From: DATLZU01 sp051293835
Lineage (GTDB): Bacteria > Nitrospirota > Nitrospiria > Nitrospirales > Nitrospiraceae
Assembly: GCA_051293835.1 (NCBI GenBank)
Contig: JBPKMA010000007.1
Coordinates: 62,001-126,000 of the forward strand
DNA: 64,000 nt
Reading direction: 5' to 3'
In this document: piece by piece, positions 55,965 through 64,000 of the stretch
How the letters are laid out: each line of letters starts with the position of its first letter
Position numbering within the stretch: position 1 is the first letter of the stretch
Notes under the pieces: generated by a model
Told to the model about the DNA's origin: nothing
Databases searched by the model: none
Seen by the model: only the letters and a program-made list of their open reading frames with translations
Made by a program: the position numbers and the translations under genes

Positions 55965-56010
55965 GTATCGGACCGGATACAACGATGTATCCGATCCGAT
56001 ACCTTTTTTA
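55965..56010 (+). terminator. Strong rho-independent terminator
   Basis: GTATCGGACCGGATACA (55965-55981), loop ACGA, TGTATCCGATCCGATAC (55986-56002) with one central mismatch, followed by CTTTTTTA. It closes the metallopeptidase/secreted-protein operon. Confidence 0.9.
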
Positions 56011-56131
56011 GATGTATTCGTTCGGGTCAGGATTGCGGATTCTTTAAAGCCGAAAGTTTTCCATTAGCATCACTGACTTTCGCGTAAGCCGTCCGCCTTC
56101 CGAGGAGCGAACTGATGAGGCACAGGAGTTG

Positions 56132-59100
56132 ATGGTGAAAGCAAGAGACCGGCCTGTGGATCTTGTGAAAACTGGCCAACGAGGATTGGTCATGAGCAGA
56201 AGAGCCAAGATCCGCTTGAGTCTACCTGCCCGCCTTACGGGTGGTCTGTTCACGTCACTGCTGTTCCTCGTTTGTGCTTACACGGAGATGACTCGGGCGC
56301 AAGCGCCACCACCTCCGATTACCTCTTCTGGGCTCAACACCCAGGTCAGTGCACCGATCCCTATCAACGGGAGGACCCAGTACGACATTTCTGGAGGAAC
56401 CAGGGCCGGAACGAACCTGTTTCATAGCTTTGGTCAATTTAATGTACCGACGAACAACATTGCCAACTTTCTAAACGATACCCCCAATCTCGCAACGTCG
56501 AATATTCTTGGTCGTGTCACAGGTCCGAATCCATCGAGTATCTTTGGAACCATTAAAACAACTGATTTCGGCAACGCGAACCTCTTCCTGATGAATCCCG
56601 CCGGGATCATCTTCGGTCCCAACGCCAGTTTGAACGTCGGCGGGTCCGCGACCTTCACCACGGCGAACTATTTGCGGCTGGCAGAAGCCGGCGGAACGAA
56701 TGGGGGAATATTTCACGCCAACCCTAATCTGACAAGCGTATTGACTACCGCCCCGGTAACAGCCTTTGGATTCCTGAGCTCAAATCCGGCAACCATTTCC
56801 GTGCAGGGCAGCAATCTCTCCGTACCAACCGGCCAATCTCTTTCGCTCGTGGGCGGGAACCAGGGGTTCACGTATACCGATCCAGATAGTGGCAATTCAG
56901 TCTCTGTGCTGAATAGCTTCACCGTAGCCGGGGCTCGACTCTCGGCGCCAAACGGTCAGATTCAACTGGCCAGCGTGGCATCGCCCGGTGAATTTCTGGT
57001 CCCAAGTCTGCAGCCGGCGCCGAACATTAACAGCGCATCGTTCTCTTCGTTTGGGAGCGTCAACTTAGCCCTGGGCTCGACGATCGACATCAGCGGGACC
57101 GAGACGGTGTCCATTCGCGGCGGGCAGTTTGTCCTCTCGCTAAACGACACCGTGCTGAACACCTCGGCGAGCGCGTCCGCACCACATACCATCTTGTTGA
57201 GCGCTGGCAGCTCGATCATCACGTCCAACAGCACACCTGAAGCTGGCTCAGATATACAAATCGCAGCAGCGAACATTCAGATGGATGGAGCCGCTGTCAC
57301 CAGCCAGACGATAGGGAGCGGGCCGGGCGGCAACATTTCAGTCACCGGGCAGAACATCAACCTCGCCAACGGCGCGCAGATCGTCAGTAGCACGACGGGC
57401 GCCGGTGATGGCGGGAACATCAGCATTTCCGCGACGGAAGCGGTCTCTCTCTCGGGTTTTGACACAACTGAAACCCTGCCCGGTCTAAGCACGGGATATG
57501 TCTTTAGCCCGGATACAGGCCTTCCTTTGGTCACGAGCGGAGTCTTCACGACTACTTCAGCCATGGGGAATTGCCCAGGATGCTCAAAGGGGGGGGCGAT
57601 TCAGATCACCGCCTCAACGATCACGCTCGATAACGCCGGTGCGGTTGCGACGATCACTTCCGGGGATGGACAAGGAGGCGACATCACCCTCAATGGGGGC
57701 GTTCTGAATCTGACCGGCGCGGCTCAACTCTGGAGTTCGGCCGGACAAGACCCTGTGACGTTTGAGTCCCGAGGCAGCGGCAACGGCGGCGATATCAAAG
57801 TGACGGCAGCAAATTCCGTCCTTGTCTCCGGAGGCAACCCTGACCTATTTGCGAATAGTATCATCAACAGCACGGCGCTCAACACCGGTCACGGCGGGAA
57901 CATTTTCATCACTGCTCCCAATGTCTCACTGCAAGGTGGTGCAACCGTTCTTAGCAGTGCGTTTGGTTCTGGAACTGGAGGAGACATTGCGATCTCCGCC
58001 TCGAATCAGCTTTCCGTATTGGGGCTGGATGAAATCGTTGGAATCCCCAGCAATATCTCCAGCCTAGCAGGATCGAGCGGGAACGGCGGAGCGATCACGG
58101 TCGACGCCGGATCCGTAGCCCTGGCCAGCTCAGGAAGTATTCACACTGAGTCGTTTGACGTGGGAAATGCAGGCGATGTGACCCTGCAAGTTCAGGGGAA
58201 CCTGAGCATCACCGATCTCGGGGTCATCGATTCAGCAGCACACAGCAGCTCGTCGGGAAATATCACCGTCAGTGCAGACACGGTCACTGTCGCTGGACAT
58301 GTTGGCGGCCCCTTACTGGGACAAGGACCTTTCCAAGCTAGTCAGATTGTAAATGCAGGAGGAAGCGCAACGGGAGACATTGACATCAATGCTCGGCAAA
58401 TTCTCCTGACAGACGGGGCCAGAATCAGAATCAACAGCGACGCAGGATTCGGAGCGCCTGGTACCATTAGGATCGCGGCCACCGAATCGGTCACAGTCTC
58501 CGATGGGGCAAAGGTTCTTCGGATGGATACCAGTTCAGCCTCTTCCGGTGGTGGCCTGATCGACATTACAGCCCCAGCCATCACGCTGGACCAGGGTATT
58601 CTTCAAACGCTGACCGTCGGCCGAACGGACGCCGCGCCTATCAACCTCCAAGCCGACAACCTGACGCTGTCGGGGGGCTTCATCGACAGCAGCACGAGAT
58701 CTGGCAGTGGCGCACGCGGCGGCGACGTCACGATTGCCGTGACGGACCTGTTCGTGGCTACAGGGCAATTTACAGGCAGCGGCACTGATTCCCCACGTCC
58801 GGCAGGCATCAGCACCTTCACGGGGTCGCTGGGCGGTAACGCCGGCAGCATCTCCATTTCGGCTGGGACTGTAGAAGTGTCCGCCGGAGCAAGGATCAAC
58901 AGCAGTAGTGATAGCCCCGGCGGTGGCGGTGCAATAACCATCACAGCAGGAAACTTCATTTCTCTTCAAGGCCCGGGGACTGGTTTACTCAGTGAAGCTA
59001 ATAAAGCCGGACCAGGAGGAAGCATCATACTGCAGGCTCCTCACGTCCAGATCACCGATAACGCGGTGGTCTCTGCCAGCAGTACCGGGTCCGGCTCGGC

Positions 59101-60016
59101 GGGCAGCGTGACCATCGAAGGTCCGGCAAGCCCGGCGCAGTCGATCCGCATCGACGGCCCCGGCAGCGGTGTCTTTACGACCGCGGAGGGGTCCGGCACG
59201 GGCGGGAATATCACGATGACCGCGAGCCAGTCCGTTACGCTGACTCACGGAGCGAGTGCCGCAGCGAGCAGCACCGGGCCGGCGAATGCCGGGAACATCG
59301 CCATCGATGCGGGGAATTCGTTCTTCATGCAGGACAGCTCAATCACGACCAGCGCCACGCAGGCCAGCGGCGGGGATATCTCGGTGCGGGCGACTTCGAT
59401 CTTCCGCATGATCAACAGTCAGATGACGGCCTCGGTCCAGCAGGGTTCGAGCACGTTCGGCGGCAACATCACCATCGATCCGGCGTTCGTCATCCTCCAA
59501 AATCAGAGCCAGATCCTCGCCACCGCTGTGGAGGGTACCGGCGGGAATATCCTGATTGTGACTCCGGTGTTCCTCGCAGACCAGACGAGCGTGGTGGACG
59601 CCTCCTCCCAGTTCGGCCGGAGCGGGACGGTGACGATCCAGTCGCCGACCTCGCAGTTGGCTGGGACGTTGGCGACGCTCCCGCAGTCGGTGCGGCAAGC
59701 GGCGGCCCTCAACACGGTGCGCTGTGCGGCGCAGATGAGCGGCCAGGCGAGCAGCTTCGTGGTAGCGGAGCGGGACACACTGCCGGCGGAGCCGGGCTGG
59801 TGGATGATGAGTGCGCTCGCGACGGCGAGCGCAGGCGCGGGGGAGCGCGGTCTGTCTGGTCTCTCTGCTCCAGGTCGACCAGGAACTCCCTCGCACCCGA
59901 CAGACCCAATAGACCAAACAGACCCAACTCCCATTCTCTCATTGCGGCAGATGACGCCGGCTGGGTTCTTGACGCAGGCGTTTGCGGTCGAAGGGACAGC
60001 AAGCTGTGGATCATGA
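56132..60016 (+). CDS. TpsA-type exoprotein with filamentous haemagglutinin N-terminal domain
   Basis: A ~1294-residue exported protein. After a signal peptide (LTGGLFTSLLFLVCAYTEMT, residues ~35-55) comes the TPS domain (ISGGTRAGTNLFHSFGQFNV, NLFLMNPAGIIFGPNASLNV), which the partner TpsB recognises. The rest is a long right-handed beta-helix of G-x-G-G-[ND]-I repeats (GSGPGGNISVTG, GSGTGGDIAISA, GSGNGGDIKVTA) rich in Ser, Thr and Gly. The final ~60 residues (LGSPGTPSHPT-like region with TDPIDQTDPTPI) are encoded by short-word repeats like those of the spacers. An ATG at 56192 (MSRRAK) is an alternative start that still keeps the signal peptide. Confidence 0.88.
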   Translation: MVKARDRPVDLVKTGQRGLVMSRRAKIRLSLPARLTGGLFTSLLFLVCAYTEMTRAQAPPPPITSSGLNTQVSAPIPINGRTQYDISGGTRAGTNLFHSFGQFNVPTNNIANFLNDTPNLATSNILGRVTGPNPSSIFGTIKTTDFGNANLFLMNPAGIIFGPNASLNVGGSATFTTANYLRLAEAGGTNGGIFHANPNLTSVLTTAPVTAFGFLSSNPATISVQGSNLSVPTGQSLSLVGGNQGFTYTDPDSGNSVSVLNSFTVAGARLSAPNGQIQLASVASPGEFLVPSLQPAPNINSASFSSFGSVNLALGSTIDISGTETVSIRGGQFVLSLNDTVLNTSASASAPHTILLSAGSSIITSNSTPEAGSDIQIAAANIQMDGAAVTSQTIGSGPGGNISVTGQNINLANGAQIVSSTTGAGDGGNISISATEAVSLSGFDTTETLPGLSTGYVFSPDTGLPLVTSGVFTTTSAMGNCPGCSKGGAIQITASTITLDNAGAVATITSGDGQGGDITLNGGVLNLTGAAQLWSSAGQDPVTFESRGSGNGGDIKVTAANSVLVSGGNPDLFANSIINSTALNTGHGGNIFITAPNVSLQGGATVLSSAFGSGTGGDIAISASNQLSVLGLDEIVGIPSNISSLAGSSGNGGAITVDAGSVALASSGSIHTESFDVGNAGDVTLQVQGNLSITDLGVIDSAAHSSSSGNITVSADTVTVAGHVGGPLLGQGPFQASQIVNAGGSATGDIDINARQILLTDGARIRINSDAGFGAPGTIRIAATESVTVSDGAKVLRMDTSSASSGGGLIDITAPAITLDQGILQTLTVGRTDAAPINLQADNLTLSGGFIDSSTRSGSGARGGDVTIAVTDLFVATGQFTGSGTDSPRPAGISTFTGSLGGNAGSISISAGTVEVSAGARINSSSDSPGGGGAITITAGNFISLQGPGTGLLSEANKAGPGGSIILQAPHVQITDNAVVSASSTGSGSAGSVTIEGPASPAQSIRIDGPGSGVFTTAEGSGTGGNITMTASQSVTLTHGASAAASSTGPANAGNIAIDAGNSFFMQDSSITTSATQASGGDISVRATSIFRMINSQMTASVQQGSSTFGGNITIDPAFVILQNQSQILATAVEGTGGNILIVTPVFLADQTSVVDASSQFGRSGTVTIQSPTSQLAGTLATLPQSVRQAAALNTVRCAAQMSGQASSFVVAERDTLPAEPGWWMMSALATASAGAGERGLSGLSAPGRPGTPSHPTDPIDQTDPTPILSLRQMTPAGFLTQAFAVEGTASCGS

Positions 60017-60062
60017 CCAGTCGTATGGGGAAGAGAGGATACGGATCAGGAAGCGGGGTGGA

Positions 60063-61787
60063 GTGAGGGGAATTGTCGGGTTTCTTATGGTGGCTACTCT
60101 AACAGCCTCGCCGGTCCTTGCGCAGGTGCTGCCGCCGATCTTTGACCCGACGGGCCGGTCCGGCGAGCCGCCCGCGCCCTTGAAAAAAGAATTCAAGCCG
60201 CCGACCCCGCCGCCCAAGCCCGCCTTGCCGCCCGTGCCGGTTCCGCCGGAGGGCGGCATCGAAAAGCAGTTGCCCAAGATCCGTGTCTTCGTCCATGACA
60301 TCCATGTCGTCGGCAGCACGGTATTCTCGGACGCCGAGATCGATGACGTCGTCGCCCCGTTCCGAGGCCGGATGCTCACGACGGAAGATCTGGAGCGTCT
60401 GCGCCTCGCGCTGACCTTGATGTACGTCAACAAGGGCTACATCACCTCAGGCGCGATCATTCCGGATCAGGATGTGTCGTTCGGCGTGATCACCTACCAG
60501 ATCATCGAAGGGAAATTGACGCGCATCGACGTGGAAGGGAACGAGTGGTTCCGGACGTCGTATCTCCGCGATCGGGTCGCGCGCGGCGTGACGACGCCGG
60601 TGACCCTAGCGCCGCTCCAGGAGCGCTTGCAACTGCTCCAGCAGGACCCGCGCATCCAGCGCATCAACGCCGAGCTGCGGCCCGGCGACCAACGCGGCGA
60701 GAGCGTGTTGAATCTGCGGGTGACGGAAGCGAGTCCCTTCAAGGCCTGGCTGGAGTTCAACAACTTTCAGACGCCGGTGGTGGGTGCAGAACGCGGGCTC
60801 GGCACCGTGGCGCATCACAATCTGACCGGCAACGGCGATCCGTTCAGTTTCACGTACGGCCGGTCGCGCGGGGTCGATCCGATCATCGACACGTTCTATA
60901 CCTTGCCGCTGAATCGATATGACACGACGTTCACGGCCTCCTACCGGCGCAACGACTTCCTCGTCATCGAAGCGCCGTTCCGACCGTTGGATTTGCGGGT
61001 GCAGGCGGAGATCATCGGCTTCACCTTGCGGCATCCGGTAGTCCGGACGTTGTCCGACGAATTCGCCGTCGCGATCGTCGGCGAACGCCTATACAACAAG
61101 GTCACCTCGATCTTCGACGTGCCCGGCGTCGCCTCGCTCTTCATTCCCGGCTCGTCGCCGACCGGTGTCAACACCGTGAGCGCGTTGCGCTTCGTCCAAG
61201 AGTGGACGCACCGCACGACGAATTCCGTCTTTGCCGCGCGCTCGCGGTTTACGGTCGGCCTCGACGTGCTGGAAGCGACCATCAACCACGGCCCCCTGCC
61301 TGACAGCCAATATTTCGCCTGGCTCGGCCAGTTGCAGGGCGTGCGGCGCTTCGACGACTGGTGGGGCTTACAACTCCTCGGCCGGATGGACCTCCAAGTG
61401 GCGAACGATCGACTGTTCCCACTAGAGCAGGTGCCCGTAGGCGGACGGTTCAGCGTGCGGGGCTATCGCGAGAACACCCTCGTGCGCGACAACGCGTACC
61501 TGGCCTCGGTGGAAGCACGGTGGCCGTTGTGGCGTTCGGCGGCCGGCGAGGACCGTCTGCAGTTCGCACAGTTCATCGATCTAGGCCGCGCCTGGAACGC
61601 GAAGGGCAGGACGCCGGACCCCGAGACCCTGGCCAGCGTCGGGCTTGGAGTCCGGTGGATGATTCTGCCGCAGGACCGTGCGCGGTTCGAGGTCTATTGG
61701 GGTGTGCCCTTGAATCACGTGCAAACCCCGGGAGGCAATCTGCAGGACCACGGGATTCATCTGCAGTTCGTGGTGCAGGCGTTATGA
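60063..61787 (+). CDS. TpsB two-partner secretion transporter, ShlB/FhaC/HecB family
   Basis: An outer-membrane transporter for the upstream TpsA. From the GTG at 60063 it has a signal peptide (VRGIVGFLMVATLTASPVLA) and a proline-rich linker (FKPPTPPPKPALPPVPVPPE). A POTRA domain follows (VHDIHVVGSTVFSDAEIDDV, YVNKGYITSGAIIPDQDVSF, ITYQIIEGKLTRIDVEGN). The rest is a beta-barrel ending in QDHGIHLQFVVQAL with a C-terminal hydrophobic residue as in barrel proteins. VGGRFSVRGYRE carries the conserved VRGY motif of the plug loop. The open frame starts at 59982, inside tpsA, but the GTG gives a proper signal peptide. About 575 residues, usual for the family. Confidence 0.9.
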   Translation: MRGIVGFLMVATLTASPVLAQVLPPIFDPTGRSGEPPAPLKKEFKPPTPPPKPALPPVPVPPEGGIEKQLPKIRVFVHDIHVVGSTVFSDAEIDDVVAPFRGRMLTTEDLERLRLALTLMYVNKGYITSGAIIPDQDVSFGVITYQIIEGKLTRIDVEGNEWFRTSYLRDRVARGVTTPVTLAPLQERLQLLQQDPRIQRINAELRPGDQRGESVLNLRVTEASPFKAWLEFNNFQTPVVGAERGLGTVAHHNLTGNGDPFSFTYGRSRGVDPIIDTFYTLPLNRYDTTFTASYRRNDFLVIEAPFRPLDLRVQAEIIGFTLRHPVVRTLSDEFAVAIVGERLYNKVTSIFDVPGVASLFIPGSSPTGVNTVSALRFVQEWTHRTTNSVFAARSRFTVGLDVLEATINHGPLPDSQYFAWLGQLQGVRRFDDWWGLQLLGRMDLQVANDRLFPLEQVPVGGRFSVRGYRENTLVRDNAYLASVEARWPLWRSAAGEDRLQFAQFIDLGRAWNAKGRTPDPETLASVGLGVRWMILPQDRARFEVYWGVPLNHVQTPGGNLQDHGIHLQFVVQAL

Positions 61788-61857
61788 AAACAACCGGCAC
61801 GAGAGGCAATGGGTTTGGAGCTACATTCATGAAGCAGCGACACCCACGAGGCTTTCC

Positions 61858-64000
61858 ATGGTTCGGCTCATGTTCGTCGCCCTTCTCCTTTTCATAACCG
61901 TCCCCCCCGTCGCCCCTCCGGCGTTCGCCGCGGGCTCTGAGTCCGCGGCGCCCGATGTCCTGATGCAGCAGGGGGGGCAGGCGTTTGCGCGCGGCGCATT
62001 CGACCAGGCGCTGGCGGCCTGGAAAGAAGCGGCCCGGCTCTACGAACGGGACGAACGCGTCAAGGAACACGGCCGGGCGTTGGTCCATATGGCGCAGGCC
62101 GAGCAGTCGCTCGGGCAACTCAGGCCGGCGCTCCAACACCTCGAGCTGGCGCTGAGCCTGGCCCAGCAGGCGGGCGATCCCGTCTGGATGGTGGTCGTGC
62201 TGGACAGCATGGGCAGAGCCTATTTCGCGAACCGGCAACCCGAGGCGGCCATGCATCACTTGACCCAGGCCCTGGAGATCGCGGGGCAGCAGGAAACTCG
62301 CGGTCTCACCGCTGCTGTTCTCAATGATCTGGGCATCCTTCGCTCCGCTTATCAGCAGTATGCCGACGCGTTGCAGGCCTTTACCGAAAGCGATCGGTTG
62401 GCTCAGGGCACCGATCAGCCGGCGCTGGCGATTCGGGCGCGGTTGAACGCGGCGCGCGCCGCGCTGCGCTTGAAACGCCACAAGGATGCGCGCCTGTGGC
62501 TGGACCAGGTGTACGATCAACTGAAGGACCTCTCGGCCTCGCACGACAAGGCAGCCGCGCTCATTACGCTCGGCTTGCTGTACCACGAACTGCGCAGTGC
62601 GCTCCCAGACCTCAGCGATCCGCTCCTCCTGCGGGCGGCGGCGGTGTTGCAGGACGCGGCCGGAGTGGCGGAACAGATCGGCGACCTCCGGACGCTGTCC
62701 TATGCGTGGGGCTACCTTGGTCATCTCTACGAGACGGAACATCGCTACGACGACGCGTTGACCTTGACGCGACAAGCGGTCTTCGCAGCCCAGTCGGTCG
62801 GCGCCCCGGAGTCTCTGTACCGCTGGCAATGGCAGACCGGCCGCCTGCTCGCGGCGCAGGGGCACCTCGACGAAGCCATCTCGGCCTATCGCAGCGCGAC
62901 GGCCACCTTGCAACCGATCCGGCCCGAGGTGGCGGCCGCCTCGCAAGATGCCGGGTCGCCCGGTCAGGGCTCCGTCCGTTCACTCTTTTTCGAGTTCGCT
63001 GACCTGTTGTTGCAACGGGCTACGTTGACGGAGGAGGCTCCCGCGTCCCAGGGCTATCTCAAAGCCGCGCGAGACGCGATCGAGGCCTCCAAGGCCGCGG
63101 AGCTCCGCGATTATTTCCGCGATGAGTGCGTCGACGCATTGCAGGCGCACACGACCACGCTGGATGCCATTTCCACGACTACCGCGGTGCTGTACCCGAT
63201 CATCTTTGCCGATCGGACCGAGCTGCTGGTGAGCCTGCCGACCGGGTTGAAGCGGGTGACCGTCCCAGTTCCTTCGACGACGCTGACACAGGAAGTCCGG
63301 ACGTTCCGGCGCCTGTTGGAGAAACGGACAACGCGCGAGTACCTGCCCCACGCGCAGCAGATCTATGAATGGTTGCTCCGTCCGCTTGAAGTGGACTTGA
63401 AGGCCTTCGCCATCGACACGCTGGTGGTGGTGCCGGACGGTCCGCTCCGGACGATCCCCCTGGCCGCGCTGCATGACGGCACTGAGTTCGTGATCCAGCG
63501 TTACGCCATCGCCACCACACCGGGCCTCAATTTGACTGATCCGCGCCCCCTCAATCGCGAGCGGCTGAAGGTGCTGGCCGGCGGCCTCACCCAAGCGACG
63601 CAAGGCTTTCCGCCCCTACCGCACGTGTCCATTGAGCTGCAGACGATTCGCACGTTGTACGGCGGCGACCAACTGGTCAACCAGCAATTCCGCGTGGGCG
63701 GCCTGGAAAAGGAGTTGAAGGAGAAGCCGCTGTCTGTCCTGCACATCGCGTCGCACGGTCGATTTGAGAAAGACGTGGCGCACTCGTTCATCCTGACCTA
63801 TGACGACAAGCTGACAATGGCCAAGCTGGACCAGTACGTGGGGCTCTTCCGGTTTCGGCAGGACCCGCTGGAGTTGCTGACGTTGAGCGCCTGCGAGACG
63901 GCAGCGGGCGACGATCGCGCCGCGTTAGGCCTGGCCGGTGTGGCAATCAAGGCCGGCGCGCGCAGCGCACTCGCCACGCTGTGGTCCATCAACGACGAGG
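61858..64000 (+). CDS. Secreted TPR-CHAT protease, 3' end outside window
   Basis: The frame from the ATG at 61858 is open to the window end, giving 714 codons. It starts with a signal peptide (MVRLMFVALLLFITVPPVAP, then PAFAAG). Residues ~40-400 are TPR-like helix pairs (e.g. QAFARGAFDQALAAWKEAAR, DSMGRAYFANRQPEAAMHHL). The CHAT (caspase HetF-associated) protease domain follows, with VVVPDGPLRTIPLAALHDG and the catalytic dyad His633 in IASHGRF and Cys679 in LSACETAAGDDRAALGLAG. It lies 70 bases after tpsB in the same direction. Such a gene beside TpsA/TpsB suggests a periplasmic or surface protease that acts on, or with, the exoprotein. Confidence 0.88.
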   Translation, partial: MVRLMFVALLLFITVPPVAPPAFAAGSESAAPDVLMQQGGQAFARGAFDQALAAWKEAARLYERDERVKEHGRALVHMAQAEQSLGQLRPALQHLELALSLAQQAGDPVWMVVVLDSMGRAYFANRQPEAAMHHLTQALEIAGQQETRGLTAAVLNDLGILRSAYQQYADALQAFTESDRLAQGTDQPALAIRARLNAARAALRLKRHKDARLWLDQVYDQLKDLSASHDKAAALITLGLLYHELRSALPDLSDPLLLRAAAVLQDAAGVAEQIGDLRTLSYAWGYLGHLYETEHRYDDALTLTRQAVFAAQSVGAPESLYRWQWQTGRLLAAQGHLDEAISAYRSATATLQPIRPEVAAASQDAGSPGQGSVRSLFFEFADLLLQRATLTEEAPASQGYLKAARDAIEASKAAELRDYFRDECVDALQAHTTTLDAISTTTAVLYPIIFADRTELLVSLPTGLKRVTVPVPSTTLTQEVRTFRRLLEKRTTREYLPHAQQIYEWLLRPLEVDLKAFAIDTLVVVPDGPLRTIPLAALHDGTEFVIQRYAIATTPGLNLTDPRPLNRERLKVLAGGLTQATQGFPPLPHVSIELQTIRTLYGGDQLVNQQFRVGGLEKELKEKPLSVLHIASHGRFEKDVAHSFILTYDDKLTMAKLDQYVGLFRFRQDPLELLTLSACETAAGDDRAALGLAGVAIKAGARSALATLWSINDE

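Noticed and set aside
61573..62946. 457-codon minus-strand open frame at the TpsB/CHAT junction
   Set aside because: It overlaps the end of the TpsB barrel and the TPR region in antisense; both are supported by clear motifs.

Overview
The window is a GC-rich bacterial chromosome segment, most likely from a Nitrospira-like member of the Nitrospirota. This rests on inference: the mix of a complete 14-subunit complex I operon, universal stress and radical SAM proteins carrying PCP_red domains in an apparently non-photosynthetic setting, a cyanobacteria/Nitrospira-style two-partner secretion plus CHAT locus, and short-word intergenic repeats. No rRNA or tRNA gene is visible to confirm it.

Layout. 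0-18.5 kb: the 3' part of secA, a MidA/NDUFAF7-type methyltransferase, then nuoA-B-CD-E-F-G-H-I-J-K-L-M-N all on the plus strand, with two strong perfect hairpins in the spacers after nuoA and between nuoG and nuoH. 18.5-28 kb: a mixed housekeeping block (site-2 protease, GNAT, VOC, a DapF homologue with serines at both catalytic cysteine positions, uvrC) interspersed with decaying genes (yihY, a small membrane gene, polysaccharide deacetylase, a convergent luxR/luxI-like pair). 28-37 kb: a YqhA-like membrane protein, a lipoprotein, two patatin-like phospholipases (one with about ten membrane helices inserted into the catalytic domain) with a MITE-like element between genes, and a convergent HerA/DUF87-type ATPase. 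37-42 kb: a frameshifted vapBC module, a UvrA that lacks its insertion domain, a gene-poor stretch with a RAYT-like remnant, and ubiE/menG.

42.7-48.7 kb is the most distinctive cluster: a B12-binding radical SAM enzyme, a USP-USP-PCP_red-rubredoxin-PCP_red-PCP_red fusion, a radical SAM/SPASM enzyme that itself ends in a PCP_red domain, and a CopD-like membrane protein that starts directly at the previous stop codon. This looks like an undescribed redox or tetrapyrrole-modification system. 48.7-52 kb is gene-poor, with a consensus sigma-54 promoter in front of a 57-codon ORF and an IS256-like transposase remnant cutting a lipoprotein gene. 52-56 kb is visibly less GC-rich and carries an M4-like metallopeptidase and a secreted protein closed by a strong terminator. 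56-64 kb holds a TpsA exoprotein, its TpsB transporter and a secreted TPR-CHAT protease that runs off the window.

How it works together: the nuo operon makes the NADH:quinone oxidoreductase, and UbiE/MenG may supply its quinone. UvrA and UvrC serve excision repair. The two-partner secretion pair exports the large exoprotein, possibly processed or controlled by the adjacent CHAT protease.
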